Origin: Maritalea sp051251695
Lineage (GTDB): Bacteria > Pseudomonadota > Alphaproteobacteria > Rhizobiales > Devosiaceae
DNA length: 64,000 nucleotides
Direction: 5' to 3'
Assembly: GCF_051251695.1 (NCBI RefSeq)
Contig: NZ_JBPOEU010000014.1
Coordinates: 1-64,000, forward strand
Below the pieces are notes generated by a model. The model was not told the origin of the DNA and did no database searches. It was given only the letters and a program-made list of their open reading frames with translations. Shown here piece by piece: positions 27,384 to 35,818 of the stretch (position 1 is its first letter; each line of letters opens with the position of its first letter). The translations under genes and the position numbers were made by a program.

Positions 27384-28331
27384 TCAGAATAACGCTGGCA
27401 CGAAAAACAATGGTGCAACACCAATGCTTACGGTGCCAGCATTAGCTGTCCATAGTGATTTATATTCGCCATCTGCGTTTGCGACACCAAAGATTGTCGG
27501 CGCAAGTATTCCATACGCTTCTGGATCAAACAGTTCGACCAAGCCTTTGGATTGGGTGGTTGCCTTCCCGCTCAGCTGGCCCTGTGCGTCCAAGTACATC
27601 TCACCATTTGCGGTGAACTGGATTTCTTTTGCAGCGAAATCAATATTGTGAATGATAAGTTTGCCGTCTGCATTTTGCCATTGCCGAAGAATGGTTGGAT
27701 ATTGCCACTTATTTACATTGCGATTGAGTTCACTAACTTCAAATTCAATATTGAGGGCGGCGTTTTCCACCCCAAGTTCAATAAGATTTGCGTCTTCCGT
27801 TTTAAAGAAAGCTTGCAGTCCCGCGTCAGCATTTTGCGTTGCAATTAGGTGGCCTTCAAATGCTTTTGCATTCGCCAGCTCGATCTTACCTAACAGATCG
27901 TCGACCAACTTTAAATTCTGTGCGATCGCTGAAATGCGCATCAGTTCCATGCTCCAGTTTAATCGTCCGCTAAGTTGGAGCTGGGTGAAGTCCAATTGAC
28001 GTTGGCTGCCGGTAAATTCATTGCGCCAATTGATGGGCGCATCTGCAAACCCGATTATGTGGGTTGGGCTATAGATCCGAACGGTTGCTTTGATGTTGGC
28101 AACATCAATTTGCTCGTCGCCGGTTATCACTGTCGCATTTTTGCAGTTAACGTCGTAGCGGAACGGAAATCCGACAATGGATCTCTCGTCGCAGCGGATT
28201 TGCGGATCGCTATTTGTTGATGCGAGCTGATCTAACTGCTCACTGATGAGCGTGGTGCCGTAAAACCAGCCGCCTGTCCAAGCGAGAACCAATACGAGTA
28301 TGATTGCAATGAGTATTTTGAATTTGGTCAT
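27384..28331 (-). CDS. DUF2125 family envelope protein
   Basis: A 315-residue protein with an uncleaved-looking N-terminal membrane anchor (about 5-27) followed by a beta-rich periplasmic domain. The CDERSIVGFPFRYDVNCKN block (paired cysteines) marks the alphaproteobacterial DUF2125 family. The function is unknown. It converges on tyrC with seven bases between the stops. Confidence 0.8.
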   Translation of the reverse strand: MTKFKILIAIILVLVLAWTGGWFYGTTLISEQLDQLASTNSDPQIRCDERSIVGFPFRYDVNCKNATVITGDEQIDVANIKATVRIYSPTHIIGFADAPINWRNEFTGSQRQLDFTQLQLSGRLNWSMELMRISAIAQNLKLVDDLLGKIELANAKAFEGHLIATQNADAGLQAFFKTEDANLIELGVENAALNIEFEVSELNRNVNKWQYPTILRQWQNADGKLIIHNIDFAAKEIQFTANGEMYLDAQGQLSGKATTQSKGLVELFDPEAYGILAPTIFGVANADGEYKSLWTANAGTVSIGVAPLFFVPALF

Positions 28332-28470
28332 AGATGATGATCTAGCGCGGGTTTAACTGCTTGTCACCCCATATGGGACGACATGTTTTACATAGTGGTT
28401 GTTGTTGAACTGGCGTGGAAAGATTATAAGTCATGTTCGACTTTATATTCCTCATCAATATGGTCAATTT

Positions 28471-28992
28471 ATGGGTCACTGGGTTTTTGGTTATGGTTCG
28501 CTTATTTGGCGGCCCGGGTTTGAGCATAAAGATGCGCGGCAAGGTCTTTTGCGCGGATTACACAGGCAGTTGTGTATTTATTCATTTACCCATCGGGGAA
28601 CCGAAGACCGACCGGGTTTGGTGTTCGGCCTTGACCGGGGCGGCGCTTGTCGGGGGATGGCTTTTGAAGTCGAAGATGCGATCTGGGATGAAACACATGT
28701 TTATTTGCGTGAGCGTGAGCAGGGCAATGATGTTTATAAGGAAAGCTGGCGTTCAGTGACGCTTGACGACGGGCGGGTTGTGAACGCGCTGACTTTTGTC
28801 GCAGACCGCAGCCATCGCCAATATGCAGGCCGCCTATCGCGGGAAGATCAATTGCGGCTTGTGCGGCAAGGCATTGGCAATTCTGGCAAAAACCCAGAAT
28901 ATGTCATCAATACTTATGCACATTTGGCGCAAATGAAGATCAAGGATGAAACGCTAAAATGGCTTCATGACGCCTTAATTGAAAGCGATTGA
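28471..28992 (+). CDS. Gamma-glutamylcyclotransferase, ChaC type
   Basis: A 173-residue enzyme of the ChaC family, which degrades glutathione to 5-oxoproline and Cys-Gly. The substrate-binding strand VFGYGSLIWRPGF is at the N-terminus, and the catalytic Glu lies in YLREREQ. ATG 28471 begins one residue before the conserved HWVFGYGSL strand; the longer frame from 28399 is not family-like. Ribosome site is weak, so the exact start is uncertain. Confidence 0.88.
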   Translation: MGHWVFGYGSLIWRPGFEHKDARQGLLRGLHRQLCIYSFTHRGTEDRPGLVFGLDRGGACRGMAFEVEDAIWDETHVYLREREQGNDVYKESWRSVTLDDGRVVNALTFVADRSHRQYAGRLSREDQLRLVRQGIGNSGKNPEYVINTYAHLAQMKIKDETLKWLHDALIESD

Positions 28993-29002
28993 CGCCGCTT
29001 CA

Positions 29003-29356
29003 CTAAGCGGCGCGGCGCTCCGGGTAAAGACGCGCAGCCTCCAAGTCCCAGATCATGGTCAAGGGGGGCATTTCATTATCAGCCAATTCAAATACATAAG
29101 CACTGTCGGCCACATGCACTGATTTTAAAAAGGCCCGGCGGCTCTGTTCGTCATGGATCAAGTTTTCACCTGTTCCTACCCACAAAGCATCTTCTCCACC
29201 TTCAGTGTATTTTGACAAAAGACAGAGTTGGTTGCCAGCCATATTGAGATCGGCGAGGCCAATTTTTACAAGGGTATAGGTACGTCCAGTTCGGCCCACC
29301 CATTTGGCGGCTTGATCGGAATTGTTCAAACTAATTCGTCGAATGGCTTCTGACAT
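29003..29356 (-). CDS. Conserved hypothetical protein
   Basis: A 117-residue soluble protein with no signal peptide and no motif I can assign. Mixed alpha/beta character with a C-terminal YPERR ending. It converges on the ChaC gene. A perfect eight-base-pair hairpin (28993-29012) overlaps its stop and could slow transcription from either side, but it has no T tract. Confidence 0.65.
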   Translation of the reverse strand: MSEAIRRISLNNSDQAAKWVGRTGRTYTLVKIGLADLNMAGNQLCLLSKYTEGGEDALWVGTGENLIHDEQSRRAFLKSVHVADSAYVFELADNEMPPLTMIWDLEAARLYPERRAA

Positions 29357-29487
29357 TACATTCCCCGATTCTTTTCCAATACCCTAGAAGAACAAAAATA
29401 GAACAAATCTATTCTTTTGTCAAACGGGTATTTGGATAAGTACCACATATATGGTGAACGGGAGATGAATTGTCAATATATAGGGGT

Positions 29488-30276
29488 TTAGGCGCGATGG
29501 GCGTCAATTCTTGCTTGTAGCGCAGGGGTGATAGGGCGTGCGATTCCTTGCTCGATATCCTGCATCAACATTTTGGTTGTTTCAGGCTCAATTCGCTCTT
29601 GGATGGTTTGGTGAAACTCTTCCATACTTAGGCCTGCCGGAATGGGTTTCATATATTTTGCGCGTGCGGTGCCCGGCCAAAGAATGAGTGAATTGCGGGG
29701 CCAGTAAAGCCCCGAGGTAACAGCAACCGGGACAACCGGGACATTTTGAGCCACATACATTTTGGCCAATCCCCATTTGTAACGCGGCTCGTCCAAGGGC
29801 GCGCGACGGGTGCCTTCTGGGTAAATAACGATCCGGCAACCGCGTTCGACCGCTGCTTTGCCTTGCTTGACCATTTGCGGTAGTGCGGATTGACCATTTT
29901 TACGGTCGATTGAAATTGTATGGAAATTTTGCATGCACCAGCCAAAAAACGGGATGTCGAGCAATTCTTTTTTGGCAATGAATGTTGGTCGACCATTGGT
30001 TGCCGCAAGCAAAGCAAAAATGTCCCAGTCGGACATGTGTTTCGAAGCGATGATGAAGGGGCCATCGGGCAGATTTTCCTGACCGGTGATTTCGGTTTTG
30101 ATGCCGACAATCCATCGCAACAGAAATAGGTTTGCGACATACCAGAATTTGACGACCCACCAGCCAGACATTTTTGGGCCAAACAGGGAATAAATGCCAA
30201 AAGGAATAGCGAGCACAGCGGTCAAAGAAAAAAAGAACGCGTAGAAAATGAGCGACCGAATAGCTTGGATAATCAT
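29488..30276 (-). CDS. plsC: 1-acyl-sn-glycerol-3-phosphate acyltransferase
   Basis: A 262-residue membrane-bound acyltransferase that makes phosphatidic acid. Two N-terminal hydrophobic segments precede the acyltransferase motifs: HMSDWD (H-x4-D, motif I), RKNGQSALPQ region (motif II) and YPEGTRRAP (motif III). ATG 30276 is preferred to TTG 30291. It lies downstream of ftsX on the same strand, as is common in Rhizobiales, and probably shares the transcript. Confidence 0.93.
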   Translation of the reverse strand: MIIQAIRSLIFYAFFFSLTAVLAIPFGIYSLFGPKMSGWWVVKFWYVANLFLLRWIVGIKTEITGQENLPDGPFIIASKHMSDWDIFALLAATNGRPTFIAKKELLDIPFFGWCMQNFHTISIDRKNGQSALPQMVKQGKAAVERGCRIVIYPEGTRRAPLDEPRYKWGLAKMYVAQNVPVVPVAVTSGLYWPRNSLILWPGTARAKYMKPIPAGLSMEEFHQTIQERIEPETTKMLMQDIEQGIARPITPALQARIDAHRA

Positions 30277-30338
30277 CTGGGTTACTTTCAACTTTGTTGT
30301 GTGCCTGATTGCGTGCAGGTCGTTTTATCGTGCGCCCT

Positions 30339-31283
30339 TTATGGCGCAACTTGTGTCAAAAAGCGATGGACGGTGATCCGCGATGTAATTGCGGTCAATA
30401 TCGCAATGACTGCAACCACAAGAATAAGCCCTAAAAGTCCAAACCATCCAAGGGTGAACTGACCAAAAAGAAGCTCAACCTGCGTCGCACTTTGCACGGG
30501 CAAAACCGCGTTTGTAATCGTGCTGGCGATAAAGAAAAACAGGATCGACATCGCTCCACCAATCAGACCGCCTTGCAATCCGATAGCCAAAAACCGTTCC
30601 TGAAATGCGCCAGCAATATAGTTATCCGAAGCGCCGATGAAATGCAGAACATCAACAATTTCACGATTTGTGGCCATAGCGCCGCTGGTGGCGAAAACAA
30701 TTGTGAGCACTGTGGCGGCCAAAATAAGCGCCAATGCGAGGGTGCCAGATAGAACGACTGTACCAGCCATGGCGTTCAATTGTTGTTGCCAGAGGGCGTG
30801 GGTGTCCACGCTTGCTTCTGGAACGGCGGTGACCAATTTGGTTTTTAGCGCTTCAAGATCAAAAACTGCTGGGTTATTGAGCTGGACGATCACCAACCGA
30901 GGCACGTTGAACGTGCTGATGTCGAACTTTTCTCCCAACCATGGGGTCAACAAGTCTTGGCTATCTTCTAATGTTAGTTCAAAGGCACGGCCGACACCGG
31001 GCGACTGCTGGGCCAGCGAAATCGCGGTTCGGATATTGGACAGCATCACTTCTTCTTCAACCGGCTGCAATTGGATCGTTACCTCTCGTCCGACTTCTGA
31101 CGACCATGCCAGCGCAGAATTTTGGACCAAGTAAACCGAGCCAAAAGTGGCGCAGCTCAAAAAAGTCATAATCCCGACAAGCAATGCAAGCGTGCGGCCA
31201 GCGATTGATTGGCGTGGCACAATCGGGAACGGTGTTTTTGATTTGAGCGAGAGCGTTGTAAGTAACTGATTAAACTTTGACAT
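30339..31283 (-). CDS. ftsX: Cell division protein FtsX
   Basis: A 314-residue permease-like protein with an N-terminal cytoplasmic part, TM1 near residues 35-55, a periplasmic domain of about 110 residues, then three further membrane segments, as in FtsX. It couples FtsE ATPase activity to peptidoglycan hydrolase activation at the septum. ATG 31283 is chosen because GGAGG lies six bases upstream; ATG 31295 would overlap ftsE further and lacks an RBS. The start lies 14 bases inside ftsE. Confidence 0.92.
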   Translation of the reverse strand: MSKFNQLLTTLSLKSKTPFPIVPRQSIAGRTLALLVGIMTFLSCATFGSVYLVQNSALAWSSEVGREVTIQLQPVEEEVMLSNIRTAISLAQQSPGVGRAFELTLEDSQDLLTPWLGEKFDISTFNVPRLVIVQLNNPAVFDLEALKTKLVTAVPEASVDTHALWQQQLNAMAGTVVLSGTLALALILAATVLTIVFATSGAMATNREIVDVLHFIGASDNYIAGAFQERFLAIGLQGGLIGGAMSILFFFIASTITNAVLPVQSATQVELLFGQFTLGWFGLLGLILVVAVIAILTAITSRITVHRFLTQVAP

Positions 31284-31929
31284 TGACGCCTCCATCTTCC
31301 AATTGCAAACGCGGAAACTTGAACTTATCGAGCAAATGGTGTTCGTGACTGGCCAGAATTATGGTTGTGCCCATCCGGTTTAGTTCGACAAACAAATGCA
31401 GTAAGCGTTCAGAAAGCTCTGGATCCACATTTCCTGTAGGTTCGTCGGCGAGCAGTAACTCTGGCTTTGCGATCACCGCGCGCGCAATCGCTGCGCGTTG
31501 TTTCTCGCCGCCGGATAAAAGCTCTGGGCGCACATTCATCTGGTGGCCAAGGCCCACCCAATCTAAAAGTTCTTCAACATTTGATTTATATGCTTCTTCG
31601 GGCTCACCACGAACCGCGAGTGGCAATGCAACATTTTCAAATGTTGTAAGATGTTCCAGCAACCTGAACTCTTGAAAAACAATCCCAATGCGTTGCCGCA
31701 TTTGCATTAATGCGGATTTGTCCAAGATGGCCGTGTTCTGCTCAAACATTTCCATGCGACCATTTGTTGGCCGCAAAGAGAGCAATAACAGGCGCAACAA
31801 TGACGTTTTGCCGGAGCCTGATGGCCCGGTGAGAAAGTGAAATGAGCCAGGGTCGATATTGAAACTCAGGTCTTTTAGTATTTCTGGTCCGGTTCCATAC
31901 CGAAGCCCGACATTTTCGAATTTGATCAA
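31270..31929 (-). CDS. ftsE: Cell division ATP-binding protein FtsE
   Basis: A 219-residue cytoplasmic ABC ATPase, partner of FtsX. Walker A GPSGSGKTS, Q-loop IVFQEFRLLEHLT, signature LSGGEKQRAAIARA and Walker B LLLADEPTGN are intact. The best start is TTG 31929, giving MIKFENVGLRY at the family's usual position with GGGAG upstream; the longer frame to ATG 31950 is possible. Confidence 0.92.
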   Translation of the reverse strand: MIKFENVGLRYGTGPEILKDLSFNIDPGSFHFLTGPSGSGKTSLLRLLLLSLRPTNGRMEMFEQNTAILDKSALMQMRQRIGIVFQEFRLLEHLTTFENVALPLAVRGEPEEAYKSNVEELLDWVGLGHQMNVRPELLSGGEKQRAAIARAVIAKPELLLADEPTGNVDPELSERLLHLFVELNRMGTTIILASHEHHLLDKFKFPRLQLEDGGVNVKV

Positions 31930-32065
31930 GATCCACTCCCGAATCACCATTTAGAAACCATTTTAACAGTGATGTATAATTTAGCGCTGATTAGTAGCAG
32001 GTTTTTTCGGAGTGTTAACACAATCAGCGTTAGATTTGTGCCCAGTTTAGTCATCGGTTTTTACA

Positions 32066-33169
32066 ATGATCATTGTATGTCCAAATTGTAGCACACGTTA
32101 TGAAGTTGCCGCGCAAGCGATTGGCGACCGTGGTCGTTCTGTGCAATGCGCGACTTGCCAACAGTCTTGGCATGCAAAAGAGCATATTGAGAAAGACCTT
32201 GTCGCCCAAGTGGATGATGCACTTGAGGATGCTGCCGAAACCGATTCGAACGCAGATTACGAGCCTGCGGATGAAGATGCCTTGGACGTTGCGTTCAATG
32301 CTGAAGAAGACAATGCGCAGAGCGAGCAGTTCGCGGCGCCTGATCCCACAGATCAAATGAGCAGTGAAATTGATCTGGTTGCGGAACCGCCAGGTGCAAA
32401 CGAAGTGCCGCCGCAAAAAGGCGATGCGGGTTCAGACGCTGTTGAGAGCGCTAGGGATGCGGCCCAGATTGTCATCAACTCCATCAATGATGATGACGAA
32501 GTTGAGTTGCAGTCCTATGCCGGCCGACGACGTCAACAAATCGAGCGGATGAAGCGTTCGCGGCGCATTGCAAAACGTAAGCGGGAAATCGCGCGTGCCC
32601 TGCCGATGGCAAAGCTTAGGCGCAACGTTAGTTACGGCGCACTTGGCGCTACGGTTGTTGTTTTAGGGGTAGTGCTTGGCTTTAGAGACAAGTTGGTGCA
32701 GAATTATCCTGATTTGGCGGGTTTTTACCGGCTTTTCGGTCAAAGTGTGAATGTTGTTGGTCTTGAGTTTGCAAATGTTAAAACTGATCGGCTTTGGCGC
32801 GATGGACATGAAGTATTGTCGGTGCGTGCTGACATTGCAAATATTACGGGCCGGATGATTTATTTGCCGCCCATTCGCGTGGTGCTGCTTGGTGAGGAGG
32901 GTGAGATTATATATGAATGGAACACTACACCTAGTCTTGCTGTACTTGAATCTACGGGTGTTTTTGAGTTCAAAACAGAACTGTCTTCACCACCAAATGA
33001 TGTAAAGCGCGTTAAAATGAAGTTTTTGGAGTGGCACGTCAAACCAAGGCTTATGGAAAAATCAAATGCTGACAATTTACAAATGAGCTCAGCTAAACCA
33101 AGACAGAGACAATCTGTTTACGCCGGAACCAATGTCGCTGCGGAGCGATTGAAGGCGTTTAATAAATAA
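32066..33169 (+). CDS. MJ0042-type zinc-ribbon membrane protein
   Basis: A 367-residue protein. Residues 1-37 form a zinc ribbon (CPNCSTRYEV, then CATCQQSWHA), followed by an acidic, Ala-rich linker (about 40-150), a strongly basic patch (RRRQQIERMKRSRRIAKRKR), a single membrane segment (about 193-211) and an extracytoplasmic DUF3426-like beta domain. The function is unknown. It is divergent from ftsEX and 16 bases upstream of cpdR, an arrangement conserved in Rhizobiales. Confidence 0.85.
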   Translation: MIIVCPNCSTRYEVAAQAIGDRGRSVQCATCQQSWHAKEHIEKDLVAQVDDALEDAAETDSNADYEPADEDALDVAFNAEEDNAQSEQFAAPDPTDQMSSEIDLVAEPPGANEVPPQKGDAGSDAVESARDAAQIVINSINDDDEVELQSYAGRRRQQIERMKRSRRIAKRKREIARALPMAKLRRNVSYGALGATVVVLGVVLGFRDKLVQNYPDLAGFYRLFGQSVNVVGLEFANVKTDRLWRDGHEVLSVRADIANITGRMIYLPPIRVVLLGEEGEIIYEWNTTPSLAVLESTGVFEFKTELSSPPNDVKRVKMKFLEWHVKPRLMEKSNADNLQMSSAKPRQRQSVYAGTNVAAERLKAFNK

Positions 33170-33185
33170 TCAGGAGAAGATCGGG

Positions 33186-33593
33186 ATGGCGAAAATTTTA
33201 TTGGCAGAGGACGACCCCAGTGTTCGCGGTTTTGTTAGTCGAGCGCTGGAAATGGATGGTCACGATGTGGTGGTTACCGAAGATGGTGGTCTTGCTGCTG
33301 AGGCGGTGCTTGAGCATGAGGGCGCATTTGATCTTTTGCTATCTGACATTAAGATGCCCGTGATGGACGGCATTGCGCTTGCGCTAAGTGTTGCTGCACA
33401 ATATCCCGACATTACAATTTTGCTGATGACCGGATTTGCGGATCAGCGAGAACGCGCCCATGGGTTGGATGCATTGGTACATGATATTGTGCCAAAACCC
33501 TTCACCCTTGCCGATATCCGCGCAAAAGTTGCACAGGCGCTAGAAGGTGGCGCCGTGGAAAAAATGACTTTGGCAAAAACGCTTGGGGCGTAG
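33186..33593 (+). CDS. cpdR: Single-domain response regulator, CpdR type
   Basis: A 135-residue receiver domain without an output domain. The phospho-acceptor is Asp54 (LLLSDIKMP), the acidic pocket is EDD at 8-10, the Thr switch is in LLMTGFADQ and the Lys in PKPF. In Caulobacter and Sinorhizobium, unphosphorylated CpdR localises ClpXP and promotes CtrA turnover. The FADQRERAHGL region and the terminal helix match that group. It is co-transcribed with the zinc-ribbon gene upstream. Confidence 0.88.
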   Translation: MAKILLAEDDPSVRGFVSRALEMDGHDVVVTEDGGLAAEAVLEHEGAFDLLLSDIKMPVMDGIALALSVAAQYPDITILLMTGFADQRERAHGLDALVHDIVPKPFTLADIRAKVAQALEGGAVEKMTLAKTLGA

Positions 33594-33661
33594 GCGGATT
33601 TTTTAATGCTCAAAAGTTTCATATTAAACTGTTGCATTTTTTATCCCCATCAGTAGATTTT

Positions 33662-33750
33662 AGGCACGGCACAGCCCGTGCCTCCCGCCTCCGTTTAGGG
33701 GAAGTATTTGCATATTGGGTAGTTTTTCGAATTTGAACCCGTCGTACGGG
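33662..33750 (+). promoter_or_regulatory. Two hairpins in the leader between cpdR and the DnaB-like gene
   Basis: AGGCACGG pairs with CCGTGCCT (33662-33683), and CCCGT pairs with ACGGG (33738-33750). Neither is followed by a T run, so they are not standard terminators. They lie in the 200-base gap before the gene at 33803. Confidence 0.35.
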
Positions 33751-33802
33751 CAATGCGCATAAGGGGGAATTGCGCTATTGGTCCGTTGGAAGGTTCTGTA
33801 AA

Positions 33803-34510
33803 ATGAAACTATCTGCACCAATCTATCAGCTGAAACGACAAGCAAAACTCCTTGCAAGACAAAACAAAATGCCATTGCATCAGGCGCTGGACCAAATTGC
33901 GCGCACGCAAGGGTTTGCCAGCTGGAGTTTACTGAGCGCTAAGGCGCAGTCCGTTGATCAGGTCGAAAAGTTTGCGAAAATGTTGTGTCCCGCTGACATG
34001 GTTTTACTGGGTGGGCGTCCCGGACATGGCAAAACAATGGTGGCACTTGAAGTTGCATTCTTAAAACTGAAGTCAGGCTTTGACGCCTATTTCTTTACAC
34101 TAGAATATCACGACAAAGAATTGAGTAATCGTCTTGCTGGTATGGCGAACGGCGACATTCATACTCAACTCATTGTCGATACATCGGACAAGATTTGCGC
34201 AGACTACGTGATTGAAAAAATGGAAAATGCGCCACAAGGTGCTGTTGGTGTGATCGACTATCTCCAACTCTTGGATCAAAGACGCACCACACCTGAACTT
34301 GGCATTCAACTCAAGCAATTGAATGACTTTGCGCGATCATCAGACGTCACCCTTGTATTGATTTCGCAAATTGATCGGGCGTTTGAGCGTTCGGGTAAAG
34401 ACTTTCCCGACCTTGGGGATGTCCGCCAGCCCAATCCGATTGATCTGCAATTATTCAACAAGACTTGCTTTGTGCATGATCAGCAGTTGCGCTGGAATAA
34501 AGCGGCTTAA
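33803..34510 (+). CDS. Stand-alone DnaB-like (RecA-fold) ATPase with a small N-terminal domain
   Basis: A 235-residue protein. Residues 1-50 are a helical module (PIYQLKRQAKLLAR ... ALDQIARTQGFASWSLL) seen at the N-terminus of several uncharacterised alphaproteobacterial proteins. The rest is a compact DnaB helicase C-terminal-type ATPase: Walker A GGRPGHGKT (70-78), the TLEY region with motif 1a Glu, Walker B VIDYLQLL (150-157), and SQIDR (188-192, motif H3). DLGDVRQPNPIDLQL resembles motif H4. It lacks the DnaB N-terminal primase-binding domain and is half the normal length. ATG 33803 has GGAAGG upstream. The role is unknown. Confidence 0.8.
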   Translation: MKLSAPIYQLKRQAKLLARQNKMPLHQALDQIARTQGFASWSLLSAKAQSVDQVEKFAKMLCPADMVLLGGRPGHGKTMVALEVAFLKLKSGFDAYFFTLEYHDKELSNRLAGMANGDIHTQLIVDTSDKICADYVIEKMENAPQGAVGVIDYLQLLDQRRTTPELGIQLKQLNDFARSSDVTLVLISQIDRAFERSGKDFPDLGDVRQPNPIDLQLFNKTCFVHDQQLRWNKAA

Positions 34511-34517
34511 AATTGGA

Positions 34518-34549
34518 TAAAGTGCGGGGCAGATTGCCCCGCATGCTTT
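34518..34549. terminator. Bidirectional terminator between the DnaB-like gene and lysA
   Basis: TGCGGGGCA and TGCCCCGCA form a perfect nine-base-pair stem with loop GAT, flanked by ATAAAG and CTTTAT. It serves both convergent genes. Confidence 0.75.
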
Positions 34550-35816
34550 ATTCCAACCATTCCGGCACACTATCCAAATCGATAAGTGCCTCAAGATCCT
34601 GGCGTTCGCGAATAACGTGGAAACGGTCACCGTCGACCAGCACTTCTGCACAGAGCGCACGTGTATTGTAGGTACTAGACATCACCGCACCATATGCACC
34701 CGCACTCATGATGGCGATATATTCGCCCTCGTTGACTTTGGGAAGTTGCCGGTTGCGTGCTAGATAATCGCCTGTCTCACACACAGGGCCAACAATGTCG
34801 CCGCGCTTTTGAAGTAATTGGTGATCTTCGACCAGAGGTTGGGTTTCGTGGTGAGCTTCATAAAGCGTTGGGCGGATCATGTCGTTCATACCAGCATCAA
34901 CGATGATGAATGTGCGATCTGCACCTTCTTTTATGTATTCAACTTTGGTGACGAATATCCCGGCATTGCCTGCGATTAATCGGCCTGGCTCAAGGATCAA
35001 TTCGCAGTCCAAATCTTTGACGTTCTTAAAAACCACCTGCGCATAGGCCAGTGGGTCAGGTGGTACATCGTTTGAATTTCCATAAGGAATACCTAAGCCA
35101 CCGCCCACATCCACATGGCGAATATTGTGGCCCTCTTCACGTAAACCACTGACCAATTCTGCCAATAGTTTAAACGCATGATCAAATGGTTCAAGCTCAG
35201 TGATCTGAGAGCCGATATGCATATCAATGCCGGTAGCATCCAAGTGCTTTAATGCGGCAATGCGCTTATAGACGTTGCTTGCCCGTTCAAATGGAATGCC
35301 GAATTTGTTTTCCGCTTTGCCGGTGGAGATTTTGGCGTGGGTTTTCGCGTCAACATTTGGGTTGATGCGCACAGAAATAGGGGCCACTTTGCCCATCGCT
35401 TTTGCGACCTCATTGAGGCGCTCTAGTTCGGGTTCGCTTTCTGCGTTGAAGCACTTGATGCCAGCTTCTAGGCCGAGTTGCATCTCTTCGCGGGTTTTCG
35501 CGACGCCAGAGAAAACGATCTTGTTCGCTGGAATACCTGCCCTAAGGGCACGTTTTAACTCGCCTAAAGAAACAACATCTGCACCTGCGCCCATCTTTGC
35601 AACTAGGCGCAACATCGCTTGGTTCGAGTTTGCCTTCATGGCATAGGCCACGAGTGTATCAACACCCTTAAATGCGTCCTGCATCACTTGAATATGCCGG
35701 GTAAAGGTCGCGGTGGAGTAAACATAAAAGGGAGTGCCAACGTCGCCTGCAAGTTCTGTTAGATCGACGTCTTCGGCATGCAAATGGCCATTGCGATATT
35801 GAAAGTGATGCACCAT
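34548..35816 (-). CDS. lysA: Diaminopimelate decarboxylase
   Basis: A 422-residue fold-type III PLP enzyme that makes L-lysine from meso-diaminopimelate. PLP-Lys lies in VAYAMKANSN, the phosphate-binding GGGLGIPYG follows, and the C-terminal domain supplies GPVCETGDYL (substrate Cys/Glu) and the SAGAYGAVMSS block. It starts two bases after the argH stop, so the pair is an operon. The small lptM lipoprotein gene often found between argH and lysA is absent. Confidence 0.96.
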   Translation of the reverse strand: MVHHFQYRNGHLHAEDVDLTELAGDVGTPFYVYSTATFTRHIQVMQDAFKGVDTLVAYAMKANSNQAMLRLVAKMGAGADVVSLGELKRALRAGIPANKIVFSGVAKTREEMQLGLEAGIKCFNAESEPELERLNEVAKAMGKVAPISVRINPNVDAKTHAKISTGKAENKFGIPFERASNVYKRIAALKHLDATGIDMHIGSQITELEPFDHAFKLLAELVSGLREEGHNIRHVDVGGGLGIPYGNSNDVPPDPLAYAQVVFKNVKDLDCELILEPGRLIAGNAGIFVTKVEYIKEGADRTFIIVDAGMNDMIRPTLYEAHHETQPLVEDHQLLQKRGDIVGPVCETGDYLARNRQLPKVNEGEYIAIMSAGAYGAVMSSTYNTRALCAEVLVDGDRFHVIRERQDLEALIDLDSVPEWLE

Positions 35817-35818
35817 AA

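Noticed and set aside
33726..33745. Possible tRNA T-loop (GGTTCAAATTC on the minus strand)
   Set aside because: The flanking bases do not form a T stem, and no acceptor or anticodon arm is found around it.
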